64,000 nucleotides of DNA from Blasia pusilla (taxonomy: Eukaryota; Marchantiophyta; Marchantiopsida; Blasiales): positions 66,030,001-66,094,000 of the forward strand of contig CM114271.1 in NCBI GenBank assembly GCA_050084515.1, written 5' to 3'. The notes beneath the pieces were generated by a model that saw only the letters and a list, made by a program, of their open reading frames with translations, searched no databases and was not told the DNA's origin. The position numbers and the translations under genes were made by a program. Below, piece after piece: positions 19,150-30,300 of the stretch (its first letter is position 1; each line of letters opens with the position of its first letter).

Positions 19150-21930
19150 TCACCAACGAATTTTTAATAAAATTGTTTCCAGGGGACCCTTAAACAAGTT
19201 TGCTTTGAAATTGTTGGATGGAAGGTTGGGATCAATTTGTTTCCCCTTAAGGGTCTGATCCCATGGACAGCTTGTTGGGGTCGCTTGCGTCCCCAGGAAT
19301 CCGCCTTCCGGCTGCAACTGCTCGCCACCACCGGCTTTCCAGCCCACTCCTTCCAATACACCTCACAAACGGAAAAGGGCATAACGAACCCGAATTTGTA
19401 CCGGCTCCCACGGGTTCGGAAGGGTGCCTAGCGCTAATCCTTTCTTACCCCCAAGAAATTTGGGAGAAAACCAAGGACTCCCTAGACATATACCCGACCC
19501 CGGCCATTTCAAATGAGTATTGAAAGTCCAATCACGACTGCTTTCACGACCCTAAACCCTTTCACAACGGCCTAAGACGGTATCCGGAGAGACGAATGAG
19601 AGCCCCTTAAGGTAAAATTAAATCAATCAAAGAGCGAGTGCAGTACAAGAGAAACAGACGCTTCGAAGAGTCTCTGGTCGGCGATCCCTAGGATTTTTCT
19701 TGATTTGCAATGGATGAGAGAGGAGGAGGAGGAGGAAATGGTGGGTCCTTGCATCTACGATCCATACGATGGCGTTGGGACCCGAAGCGATCTTAGGTCG
19801 AGCGATGCATGCACGACTGGAGAGCGGACGGGCGGTGTACAAGCCAAAACTCATGCAGCGGAGTTTGAGGCCATTGAAATTCTCGCGTTTTGTGCATTGA
19901 AAAACATTATATGGAAGAAAGTGAGATTCTGACCTCCTTCCTTTATCCAAGCTACTATCCCTAACATGTTTGCAGCCCTAGGAAGGGGTTGAAGAGAACG
20001 GCAAAGATTCCATATTGGTACAGATGACTTGTCCGCCCATCTCTGCTTGTGATTGGGGGATCAGATGGCGTCAATCTGCTTGTGATTTTGTTTGTCGCAA
20101 CTTTTTGATCCGAGGAAGTCGTAGCAGGTAGACATGTGAACTCGATCAGGCTCCAGATGACGGGATTGGAGGAAGGAAGGGTAAATAAAACTGTGTGGTG
20201 CTGAAAAGTTTCTGGGACCAAAAAGCGGGACGATGACCTACAAAGACAAACAAGAAGACAGCCTGGCTATATGTGTTACACGGAGGTGGCAGGATGTTTA
20301 GAATTGTCACGTTGTGGAGAATGTTTTCTTGAGTTCCGAGGCGGTCGTGGGGAACTGTGTCGAAATGATGTGGAAGGTTTGCCATGTTCATGACAAGACG
20401 CTCGGTTTACATGACATGACTGGAAGATCCACCTCGGTTCCTTCTATTACTAGGATACGCTTACGTAAATGAAATGTGAAATGAGATTTAACCGTTCATC
20501 TGCAGGAAGCAATTAACGCGCACTACTTGCCGCAGATAGTGACAAAGCGACCTTCCCTCTTCCCTCGTTCGTTCCTAAACACTTGTTCAAGGGATATCTG
20601 CAAACCTATGCTTTCTTTCAATTGATGTTGTCACCTGAAAACAATTCAGCATCTTGTATCTTGCTCTTGTGCGTGCCTCGTTACTTCACCGCTAGCTCCG
20701 GCGGGAAAGAGGCTTGTGGATACCGATAGCTATGGCGACATGAGAACAATGGTCCGATTCTCTTACGTGTAGATGAGGATGCACGGAATTTCGGGGCTGT
20801 ACCTACACGTGTAAGTGGAATGCACAAAGGCGAAAGGGATTCGTTCGGGATTCCAGCCTTGACTGACTTGTTACCCTAGATGGAGGCCGTTCATTGAGCA
20901 TAGTCACAGAAAATGATGGGCCAGTTCCCAGGGCAGTTATTGACTAGGCAGCCGTCCGTCCGGTGTTGATAAATGGGATTATAAATCGATCAAATGATTA
21001 GATAATTGCTTTTTGGTAGGCTTGCATCTTCCCACAGGACAGTGTGGAGCGATTATTAAACGTCGTTCAGGATATGATGTGGTGGTGGAGCATGATTGGA
21101 ACCACCACAGATTATGCACTCCATTACGTTTCGCTCTGCGACCCAACCACCTCACATATATACTAGTAGACTGACCGCTAAGAAGTAAACCTCGTGAGCC
21201 GTACAAGAAAACCGACTTTTCATCGGACGGTTCTAGCTCACTTCCTTTTAATTCTGGACCCTCTGTTGCTACTGTAGACACGACCTCTCTATCTGTCCCA
21301 ACAGTCACGTTGAGATGATCGCTGGTACCGGTTGGCGCTCCTATTGCCCTTCGCGACGATGAGTTCTCCGAATACACGTTGAGCTGATCAATCATCACTA
21401 GTACTGGTCTGCGCTCCTACTGCCCTTCGCAACGATGAAGTCTCCAAATACATGTGGAGATGTGGTAATGATCGGAACCGCGACTGTACCGAGTGACTGA
21501 GCTTCCTCGCGCAGCAGACGATGCACCATCAGCAAGTTTTCATCACTTGAAAGGAAGCTCTCCACACCTGATATAGAAGGGGTAAGAAATGGAGATGCAA
21601 TTCGACAGCGAGTGTAGAAATTCTACTCGCGACTTCTGCTCTCGAAAAAGGTATGTGACCCAAGAAGAATGTCCTAAAATCACTCCATTTCGAAAGTGTT
21701 GAATGTTGCACCATCAAAAAGCCGCAGTCAGCACCCACTCTGAATGCATCACGGCTGTATCAGATTTAATCTTTCCACGGAGCTGTTCTCCATCACAGGG
21801 CAGAATCAGACGTCTACTTGCTTCTTTCCTGTTGAGCTTTGCTATGGTCCAAACTACAAGGCCCTCACGAATTAGGCCATCCATGTGTTTGTTGCTAATT
21901 CCTTTTTACCCCCAATGAATTAGGACCTGG
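19150..21930. other. GC-balanced region without a recognised gene
   Basis: Base composition is more even than in the flanks and there are several open frames of 60-140 codons on both strands (for example 19,705-19,932 plus and 20,979-21,398 minus). None shows a motif I recognise or a continuation through splice sites. It may be old retroelement DNA or gene debris. Confidence 0.35.
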
Positions 21931-22860
21931 CTCTTGCTTTACTTATTCATATCTTCTTCTTGTGCTATTCCCCTCTTTCAAATTTTCAGAGGACATACTG
22001 AAAAAATACCATAAATCTATATTATTATGGGAGAGTGTTTTGATTATATGTGTCCCTTTTTATGAGCCAAAGCATGTAAATTCCTTCAAAATCTAAACTC
22101 TCTTTCACCGGTTGTAATTGCTGGCTAATTACGGCCTTACATGTATTAGTCTTTTTTTATTTCTCACCATCTATGTCCACAACTAGTGTGTATTAATTAC
22201 TTTCTCCCCCTACCCCTCTCAAAGGGTTAATTTTTAAATCAATTGTATTGCTAAAAGTAGAATGGAGGCTCCACAAGCCAATTTTAGAATCTTATCTATT
22301 TTTTCTTATGATCTCTCCCTTTCTCACTACCTCACCTTCAGCTTGCACGAGGAGGGGAGGGAATTTAATTTATTTTTGGGTAATTTTAAAAGTTTCTCAT
22401 TTTAATAGCATTCTACTATAATTATTCGTAGAAATATTTTTTTAAGTTTCATTGATGTCAAAACTTGAAATATGAATTCCTTTGAACCATGTAAGCTTTT
22501 GTTTGAAATTTGAAAGTTAGTGGTAATATTGGTACACAAGCTACATAGAGTATTTGTCCAAAAATCACATTAACACTTAAAATACTATTCCCATTCCACC
22601 ATGTACATTTCTATTTTCAACCTTCATTTTCAAGAGCAATGTCCATTATAAGAGGGGAAGAGAAAGTAACATTTTCCAAGTGTTAGATATTTCTAAGTCA
22701 ATTTTTGTTTTAAATAACTTTGTTAGAAAAGCTAGAAGAGAATAAACTGTTCAAAAGCCAAAAGCTTATAAACATACTCATATGTTTCTTAATACCATAA
22801 GGGAAAAGCAATTTCTAACAATCTAGTGATAATGCCCTATTTTCATAGGGTATCATCACT
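21930..22860. other. AT-rich DNA, no gene seen
   Basis: No supported feature apart from short homopolymer runs. Confidence 0.45.
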
Positions 22861-22922
22861 AGAAAGAAAAAAAGAAATTTTCTTTCTTTCTCATGTGAAA
22901 GAAAGAAAGAAAGAAAGAAAGA
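22861..22922. repeat. (GAAA)n-rich microsatellite
   Basis: Alternating gaaa and tttc tracts, with a clear gaaagaaagaaagaaagaaa run at 22,898-22,921. Confidence 0.8.
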
Positions 22923-23309
22923 ATGTCGTAGCCTTGCAACCATAGACCCCGCGCCCTGGTTGGACGGTGCTTGAGACTTGGATGGGTGTAGAGAGAGAAG
23001 CAAGTGAAGAAGGGACCATATGAGAGGAGGGAGACACTCTCATATAGTGTGAGTGGTGACCAAACAATGTGTTTGTGCGGAGCTTCCAAGTGTCAACCAA
23101 GAAACTCTTCACCACACCATCTACTTTACCTGATTGGGATCCCCAATAGACATTACTTACCAATGCAGCAACTTTGGGCAATGAATCAAGGCTATTGAAT
23201 GTGTTGAACAATTCTGATGTTACCACTTAGCAATATCAACATATGCTCTTGCTATGTGTGTTGTGAATTTAGAGTAGGAGACCAAGTAATGGCTAGAGGT
23301 TTCATCCCC
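22923..23309. repeat. Unit 1 of a ~665-bp-spaced direct duplication
   Basis: About 385 bp (tgtcgtagccttgc... to ...ctagaggttt) are repeated at 23,588-23,953 with few substitutions and one ~15-18-bp deletion in the second unit near 23,757. Both units keep the ~70-residue minus-strand frame containing SHYLVS, YWGSQSGK. Confidence 0.85.
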
Positions 23310-23513
23310 AATGTCACACAAGGCGCAAGAGTTTAGTTGTGTTCCCATCTTGCTTTTCTTATGATTCAAGGGGATTGCCCCCCTCCTTAACTTGAATTTG
23401 AGCCGGGTTCTCAAGCAAGGGGTTCCCCGCAAATAGTTATTTAGTTCTATCTTCTTAGAATATACCGTCAAAAGAGAGAGATCAGACATTTTCATGGCTT
23501 CCTCCATGCTATA

Positions 23514-23515
<2 letters not shown>

Positions 23516-23566
<51 letters not shown>
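23516..23566. repeat. (GA)n microsatellite
   Basis: About 25 uninterrupted GA units, immediately before the second duplication unit. Confidence 0.95.
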
Positions 23567-23570
<4 letters not shown>

Positions 23571-23587
23571 ACTCATTAAGTAGTGCA

Positions 23588-23953
23588 TGTCGTAGCCTTG
23601 CGACCATAGATCCCGCGCCCTGGTTGGACGGTGCTTGAGACTTGGATGGGTGTAGAGAGAGAAGCCAGCGAAGAAGGTATCATATGAGAGGAGGGAGACA
23701 CTCTCATATAGTGTGAGTGCTGACCAAACAACGTGTTTGTGCGGAGCTTCTAAGTGTCAACCACACCATCTACTTTACCTGATTGGGATCCCCAATAGAC
23801 GTTACTTACCAGTGTAACATCTTTGGGCAATGAATCAAGCCTACTGAATGTGTTGAACAATTCTGGTGCTACCAGCTTAGCAATATCATCATAAGCTCTT
23901 ACTCTGTGAGTTGTGAATTTTGCGCAGGAGACCAAGTAATGACTAGAGGTTTT
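23588..23953. repeat. Unit 2 of the direct duplication, with zf-RVT-like fragment
   Basis: Second copy of 22,923-23,309. The minus-strand frame reads SHYLVSCAKFTTH, keeping the cysteine lost in unit 1. It breaks off at another GA tract (23,954-23,976) exactly where unit 1 continues with catcccc. Confidence 0.85.
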
Positions 23954-24342
23954 AGAGAGAGAGAGAGAGAGAGAGTAGAGGAGATTTTTAGTCCACGAGA
24001 AGCCGATCTGGCTTATAGGACCCCTTCCACCTATGTGAAATTTACATCGCATCCGATATGGCACCTTCACATCTAAATTTGGGGTTCTCACTCCAGAGAT
24101 TTGGTTTTTGTTTTTTTGTTTTTCTTTTTTTCTTTTTTTCTTTTTGTGAAGGCTTGGAATTTTATCCAAATTTTTAACGTGGGAGCATAATCAAGGCACA
24201 CACATGAAAGGCAGACAAGGCATTCTCTCTCTCGAACATGGACCATCCATGCCCTACGTACGGGACGCCACTGCCTTGGGGTTGAGACCGCCCCCCACTG
24301 TCCAAGGGGAGAGTTGAACCGGGAGAGAGAGAGAGAGAGAGA
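23954..24342. repeat. Short (GA)n tracts around unclassified DNA
   Basis: GA runs at 23,954-23,976 and 24,322-24,342 flank about 345 bp of unclassified sequence with a T-rich tract near 24,105-24,145. Confidence 0.7.
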
Positions 24343-25960
24343 AGTCAATTGTTTGACTGAAGAAGTCTTCCATGTCTCATAAGCAAATGAACTCACATAT
24401 ATTTGAAGACATACCGGCGATTCATGGAACCACGATTGTTTAGAAATTGAAGGGATGTGTAGAAGAATTCAAACGCACATAGCTGTAAAAGCTAAAGTCT
24501 ATGGCAGTGGATGTGGTCAATGAGTACTACCGTCACAAGCCGACGCGAACTTTCACAAACAATTGCAAGAATTACCAATTATGTTGCAAATTCTTCCGAT
24601 TGTTGCCCTCCCTTCCCAATGATTGCTTGTAGTAAAAGTTCCATCACCACACTCCTTCACTCATAGTAGTTGCCAACTTTCACTCTCTCCTCGGCTAGAA
24701 TGGTAGTTGAATCAGCTCCATCCCAGATCCCTTCTCCAAAATAGGGAAAAATAATTCCCTTATGTGCACTCAAGAAAGTTCAAATGCTAACGTGGGTGTT
24801 TGTCAAACAAGACACTATTTACTAATACCGTGTGTAGAGACACAAAGCACGCGTTGCTCCTCCCTCGAATAGTAAATCAACCAACAAAATCAAGTTAAAT
24901 AAGACATACGTAGTTACGTACGCATTAAATACTAAAGAAATATAAATGATTCAGAAGGAAAATTTACCTATTACCTACAAGAAGGGAATAGGTTAATTTT
25001 TCTTAGAGCTTATTTCATTTCTTATTGCTTAACCTATCTCTTTCTCATTTACATTTAGCAATCTTCTTGGAATATTACTGTCTACTTAGGCTACTATTCG
25101 ACTTGCTTATATCATAGAGCACATTGCAGGTTTTGAAAAAGATCATAAAATCTTACCCTTGCCTCATATTTACGACAGATGTATTTTGCCAAATTTTTCA
25201 ATGAACTAAGATGACTAGATATTTTCTTAATCTTTTCCTATAGCGAGTTCAACAGTAGAATAGGAGGCAGGACTAATAGTTAACTTGAAACACAAACCAT
25301 ACGCATCCAAATAGAATTTTCATAAGACTGCTGAATTTAATTCAGTTTTCTGCTGTCGATAAAGAATCGCGAAAATCGTGGCGTCTTTTGTGAAAGAGAC
25401 TTCCTGCTGGAGGGAGGGAAAAACGCACATTTCAGTGAGCAAAAACAAACATCAATCAGAACAAGCTGAAGGGTGACACATTTGAGTCACTACAAATGAC
25501 TTGGAATGATATTTTAAGATGTCCACGCTAAGTAATGAGGGAATTCATAGTAGGCCACCTGTTCAAGAAGCATATTAAAAAGATGGATTTCAAAAATACG
25601 AACTTAGACTCTTTGGCCTAAACGTTGGAGATAAGTAATCACAATTCCAGAGGAACACCTCCCTAGAAGGCAGACTAACATTCGAGAGAGACATACCCTT
25701 CATTTGTGGTTACAACGGATCAACTAGCAATACACACAAAACAAAGGTTTGCGGTATGCTTATATAGACCATTGGGACGTCCACAATGCAATGAACTTCC
25801 TTACTAAAAATCTGAAGACATTCTTGAAAGTCATTTCAATTCCGTGATAATAATCGGATATACTAGACAATTCACGACAAAACCCTCACTATAAATACAG
25901 ATTGATTGGATAGAAACATCTGTGATAAAAACCACACTAATTGATGTAGACGCACCACGG
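24343..25960. other. No gene seen
   Basis: AT-rich intergenic DNA without a recognised feature. Confidence 0.45.
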
Positions 25961-25962
25961 TG

Positions 25963-26151
25963 CTAAGATATGGAGGACAGATAGTTCCTTAGACCCTTCA
26001 TAATACCCTTCCAAGCTTGATTAGAGTTAAATACATCAATTCCAATAGTATAATCCACTAACTTCACAGCCCTCCCTTCGTCCTTGGCTACATCCAAAAA
26101 TTCACTAGCATCAATCAGTGCAATGTTGTCATCTTCTGTGATAGTAGCAGC
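25963..26151 (-). other. Orphan exon-like ORF of 62 codons plus stop
   Basis: On the minus strand an acceptor-like tttttttatag at 26,152-26,162 is followed by 62 open codons. They read AATITEDDNIALIDASEFL, then DVAKDEGRAVKLVDYTIG, ending GLRNYLSSIS and TAG at 25,963-25,965. The acceptor's own TAG is in frame just before the first codon, so the frame opens exactly at the putative splice site, as an authentic last exon would. Acidic, protein-like composition. I do not recognise the family and found no upstream exon. It lies about 1.1 kb beyond the RBP45/47 stop codon on the same strand, so an alternative last exon of that gene, a separate small gene or a gene relic are all possible. Confidence 0.35.
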
Positions 26152-26165
26152 CTATAAAAAAAAGT

Positions 26166-27219
26166 CATTCTACCCGATCAACATGAACCCTAAATGTTCG
26201 GAACAGTTACTCTGCCTTTTAAAGAGGGTCCCATAAAACAAACTTCTTTCTAGGACAAAACACTAAACAGAACAGACGCACATAAAGCCTGAAGGCCCAA
26301 AGTTGGCTGGGTAAACCACTGAACATTCCAATTTGAAACACCTCATCCGTGTACAAGACAGTCTGACTCAGTACAACAAAGTGCTTGTCCTGATGAAGTT
26401 ACGGGTGCAACAAGTCCTTTTCAAGTTTTTGAAGAGCAAGTAAGGTCATTCCTATCAACAAGTCAAAGATTGTGTGATGATACTATGTACTAGGAATAGA
26501 GGTCATTCCCACACCATCTCAAGACAGGCTCATACGATGACAAACTCGCAAGAATTTCACTTTAAAGTAATCTTAATTAAGACTGATACGATTCAATTAT
26601 ATTTGATCGTAAAGTATTCTTGTCATCTTCCCCTCTCAAAGCAGGCACTCACTTTTCCAGCAGATGAATAAAAACTGCCATGTAGTATATACAAACTGAA
26701 CCATAAAATCTTACAGAAAACACCATCTTCGCAGGTAAGAATTCGCAGGTAAGGAAGGCAGCGGGAGTTCGCATAGGTATCCAAAATTCTGCTTCACCAT
26801 GGTTTACCTGTCAACTCATCCCTCCACAGGTACATGCACTCACATAATCATGTACAGCGACGTTTGCAGTACATTTCCACAAAATTAATCTCCTACATCC
26901 ACTATCCTCCCACCTCCAAAGATTTCTGCAGACAAACCCAAGGTGGATGCAGGTCGCTCAGGTGATTGGCACTTAAGTCACAGGTTACAAAATACAGTTA
27001 CCAGAAGGGCTTCTTGCTCCAGGCTTCAAAGTTTGGGAAACTGATACTACAGACATCTACATCTCTCCTGTCTTGCATAGACTCAACAGCTTTTGACCAT
27101 GATAAAGACGAGATACTGGACTCAAAACTGGGACCCATTAGTTCGAGGTAATCCTAGTCTACTTGTGGGAAACTAATACTTCTACGTCGATGCAGAACCA
27201 CGAACACCAGATAACTAGA
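26166..27219. other. 3' flank of the RBP45/47 gene
   Basis: Contains the 3' untranslated region of the minus-strand gene. I could not fix a polyadenylation site. A tandem cgcaggtaag motif (26,733-26,756, plus strand) is the only oddity. Confidence 0.4.
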
Positions 27220-27310
27220 CTAAGCAGGTTGGCCTTGTTCAGAAGTCTTCAACCACAGGTGCCGGCCTAGTAGCGGAGGTTCATGTACAGCAATGTATGC
27301 TGCATTCAAT
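27220..27310 (-). CDS. RBP45/47: RBP45/47 exon 8: conserved C-terminus and stop
   Basis: Acceptor tttctgcag. Completes Lys, then LNAAYIAVHEPPLLGRH and LWLKTSEQGQPA, then TAG at 27,220-27,222. Exact phase continuity with exon 7 supports the junction. Confidence 0.82.
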
Positions 27311-30300
27311 CTGCAGAAACATTGTCAAACATGAGAACATTCTGAACCCAACTAGAATCCACCGAGCGAACCAAAATTTGGAGAACTGCTCTCCAAAATT
27401 AAGTCTATGTACTGTCCAGGAAGTCTGATAAAACAGTCTGTTCTATTCTAGGGTCCACACAATGCCCTTATGGGATGATACCAATACCACAAATGCGTAG
27501 CATCCACTAATTTTCAGAAGAGAGAGGAATCTTCCCATGAAAGTCCCCATTCAATGAAGGATTACAAGCAGTTAATCAAGAATTCCCTTATATCAAGATG
27601 AACTGGAAGTACATAAGCTTAGAAATAAATGTATGCATCTATGTCTGTACACGTAATTAAGTTCCAGTATTTACCAGCAAGGGAGTCACACTAGGCACTT
27701 CAGCTAAGTGAGGAAATGTGACCTCTCCACAAATTCAAAAGCAAGGATGAAATACAAAGAAAGAATGTAGACTCCCTGAACTCACTTGTCAATATCAGGA
27801 AGAGCCAAAGGGTCGAAAAACTCATCCTCCTTGTGTTCCGCAGCATGTGCAGAGTTGGTGATGGAAGTAGGTGCTATTCCAGCATGAATCTCAGTCTAAT
27901 TACATGCCAGGGCAAGCAGAACAGAGAAACAGAGGAGCAAATTGCCTCATGTGAAACCCTTGTCAACCTTTAATAAAGCAAGCCAAATGAACTCATTTTT
28001 AGATACCCACCAACGGAGGAATTGACAACTTCCCTACAAAGTAAGTCTTCAAATCATCAAATCCTGTTTCTTTGAGAAGCAGGTCAGACAGCACAATCCA
28101 ACCAACATCACACTAGTCATATGAATCGTTCAATCACACTGACAACGGAATGAGAAGCATGATGCAGTGCGTGAAACCTGTGAACACACAGTGAAGTTTA
28201 CTGGATATTTCAACCTATTCGTAAAGAACAGATTCAGAAGTACATGAGAGATCACAGACAAATGATGGTGCATGGAAACAAAACACCAGTCAGCTAAGAC
28301 AGTCCAGATTACACCTGGTGCTGCCACTATCTCTACACAGGCTGCTCGTCACTCATCAGCACCAAAATTCCACTAGTACATGGCATCTGCTTATCTCTGC
28401 CTGACTCCTTATCAGTCAGTTCTAAAAAGTTTTTGCCAGAACACATCAGGACCACCTCTTCAAAATGGGGGTACCCTGCATGCTAAAGGCATGCTGGATG
28501 TTGAAAAAAAAAACTGTGCCATGGCAAAGGACAAGTGGCATAGAATCTCCCAACAAAATCAAGTAAACTTCTGAACCTACCAAACTATTTGAGCACTGAT
28601 CCCATCAGATCTCCAATGATGCAAGACAATTATTGAAAAGAGGCTAGAGTTGTACAGCCACTTTCCCATACTTCGTATCCTTCACACTACTTCCATAGCT
28701 CGTGAGGACATGTAGACTGTTTCTCTCTCTTTCAACGAGGTATAATTAACCTCCCTTCCAATTAAAGAGAAAATTTAAACTCATGATTTCTTCAGAATTT
28801 GTCCTCCACTACCAGCAAGCTTCGGGCCATCTTCATACCCTGCAAACTGCTAGGGCAGAAGTTCTAGCTTACCTGCTGGGGATAGTTTCCATATCCTGGA
28901 TAGTTGCCGTAGGCATATGCTCCAGGGTCCTGGGGTGGTGGTGCATAGCCATAACCTTCATATCCTTGCCCATAACCGTAGTATCCTCCATTCCACTGGT
29001 TCGGATCTTGTTGAGGCTGTCCCCATCCTGCAGGAGACTGTCTCTGCAGGTACCTCCATAATCAATGTCCAGGAATGACTAAATGCCTAAAAACTACAGA
29101 ATAATCAACAGTACCCACATATTGCTAGTTATAGACATGAGGCCTTAACTGCATTTCAAGTCATCTCTTTCACCAACCTATTCACAACTCAGTCAAATTT
29201 ACCAATTCCTATGCAGATTCGCGAATCTATGAGATAAATTATGATATAAATATTACATTTTACCAAAATTAAGAGAAATACTCACGTCCTGTGACACCTG
29301 CTTGTTGCCCGGACTTCGACCCCACGACAGCCGGATGGCTTGCTGCCCTATAACAGTGCCATGTAACCTTTGTAGTGCCTCCTCAGCACAAGCCCTACAT
29401 TACAAATTGCAACACAACTATTATATAGAAACTAAGAACATCACATAATTTACCAGGTTGCAACTAGCCAAACTGGCAGATTCCAATCAACTATTTCTTC
29501 GTGTGTCCCAAGTAGAGTAGTTACCTGTGTGTAAATTGTACAAAACCACAGCCCTTTCCTACAGGGATTTTCACATAGACAAGATCTCCAAATTGAGAAA
29601 AAACTTGTCTCAAATCTTCGTCAGTTACACTGGGATCCAATCCACCAACAAAAATCTGTAAACAGAGAAGCAAAACACAAACTTCAGTCACCCCAAAAAC
29701 TATTCTCAGTTCTCCCAAAACCTAGATTGGTGATCTACATTGCAGATTGAAATAAGTGACACTACCAGAAAACTCCACCAACCCTACAAGCATCCAATAT
29801 TGGGTTAGCACAAAATAAGTTTAGCCCAAAGAAAACTGCTTCTAACTTTGGCAAGTATATCAACACGAAGAAAATGCATGCAGTTAGGCAAAGTTGACGA
29901 CGGCAGAAACTAGCTACTAAATACTTCGTGTGAGTAAGGTAGCCCCCCTGAGCAGAATCTGGAGAAATGACGAAACAATTCAGCCTCACAGCGTAAGTTT
30001 CATTAGGCTTAGTGCAGAACTGTTCAGTAGCTCCAGACAATAAGATTCATGAAAGGAAAATTTTCCAGAATCAACCACTAGAACAACCTTACAAAGGCAA
30101 GACAATTGAAATCCCAAATAAAGAATCCTCTGCATTATCTGCATTCCCTTCCTGAGGGATAATCCATTACGTCCAAAACCTATGAGAATTCTCTAAAATC
30201 ACTGGAAGATACAGTAACAAAGCATTATTTGGCAAACTTCTGGATGAACAGTTTAGGGTTCTCGGACCATGCAAAATAACTTGTGACGTCAAACTAACCA

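Larger units (their letters stand above)
22891..23588 (-). pseudogene. LINE-like reverse-transcriptase C-terminal (zf-RVT) fragment, copy 1
   Basis: Minus-strand translation over about 23,240-23,480 gives LRTRLKFKLRRGAIPLN, then CALCDIGDETSSHYLVSYSKF. The run of basic residues followed by C-x2-C...ET..H.L resembles the zf-RVT tail of plant LINE reverse transcriptases. The last Cys (C in copy 2) is Tyr here. Translation continues to YWGSQSGKVDGV near 23,120, with a frame change near 23,225. There is no RT core nearby, so it is a relic. Confidence 0.4.

Noticed and set aside
19551-19563. Telomere-like ccctaaaccc
   Set aside because: Only about one and a half units; no array.
26733-26760. Tandem cgcaggtaag resembling two plant splice donors on the plus strand
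   Set aside because: No plus-strand exon is visible around it; probably a small chance duplication.
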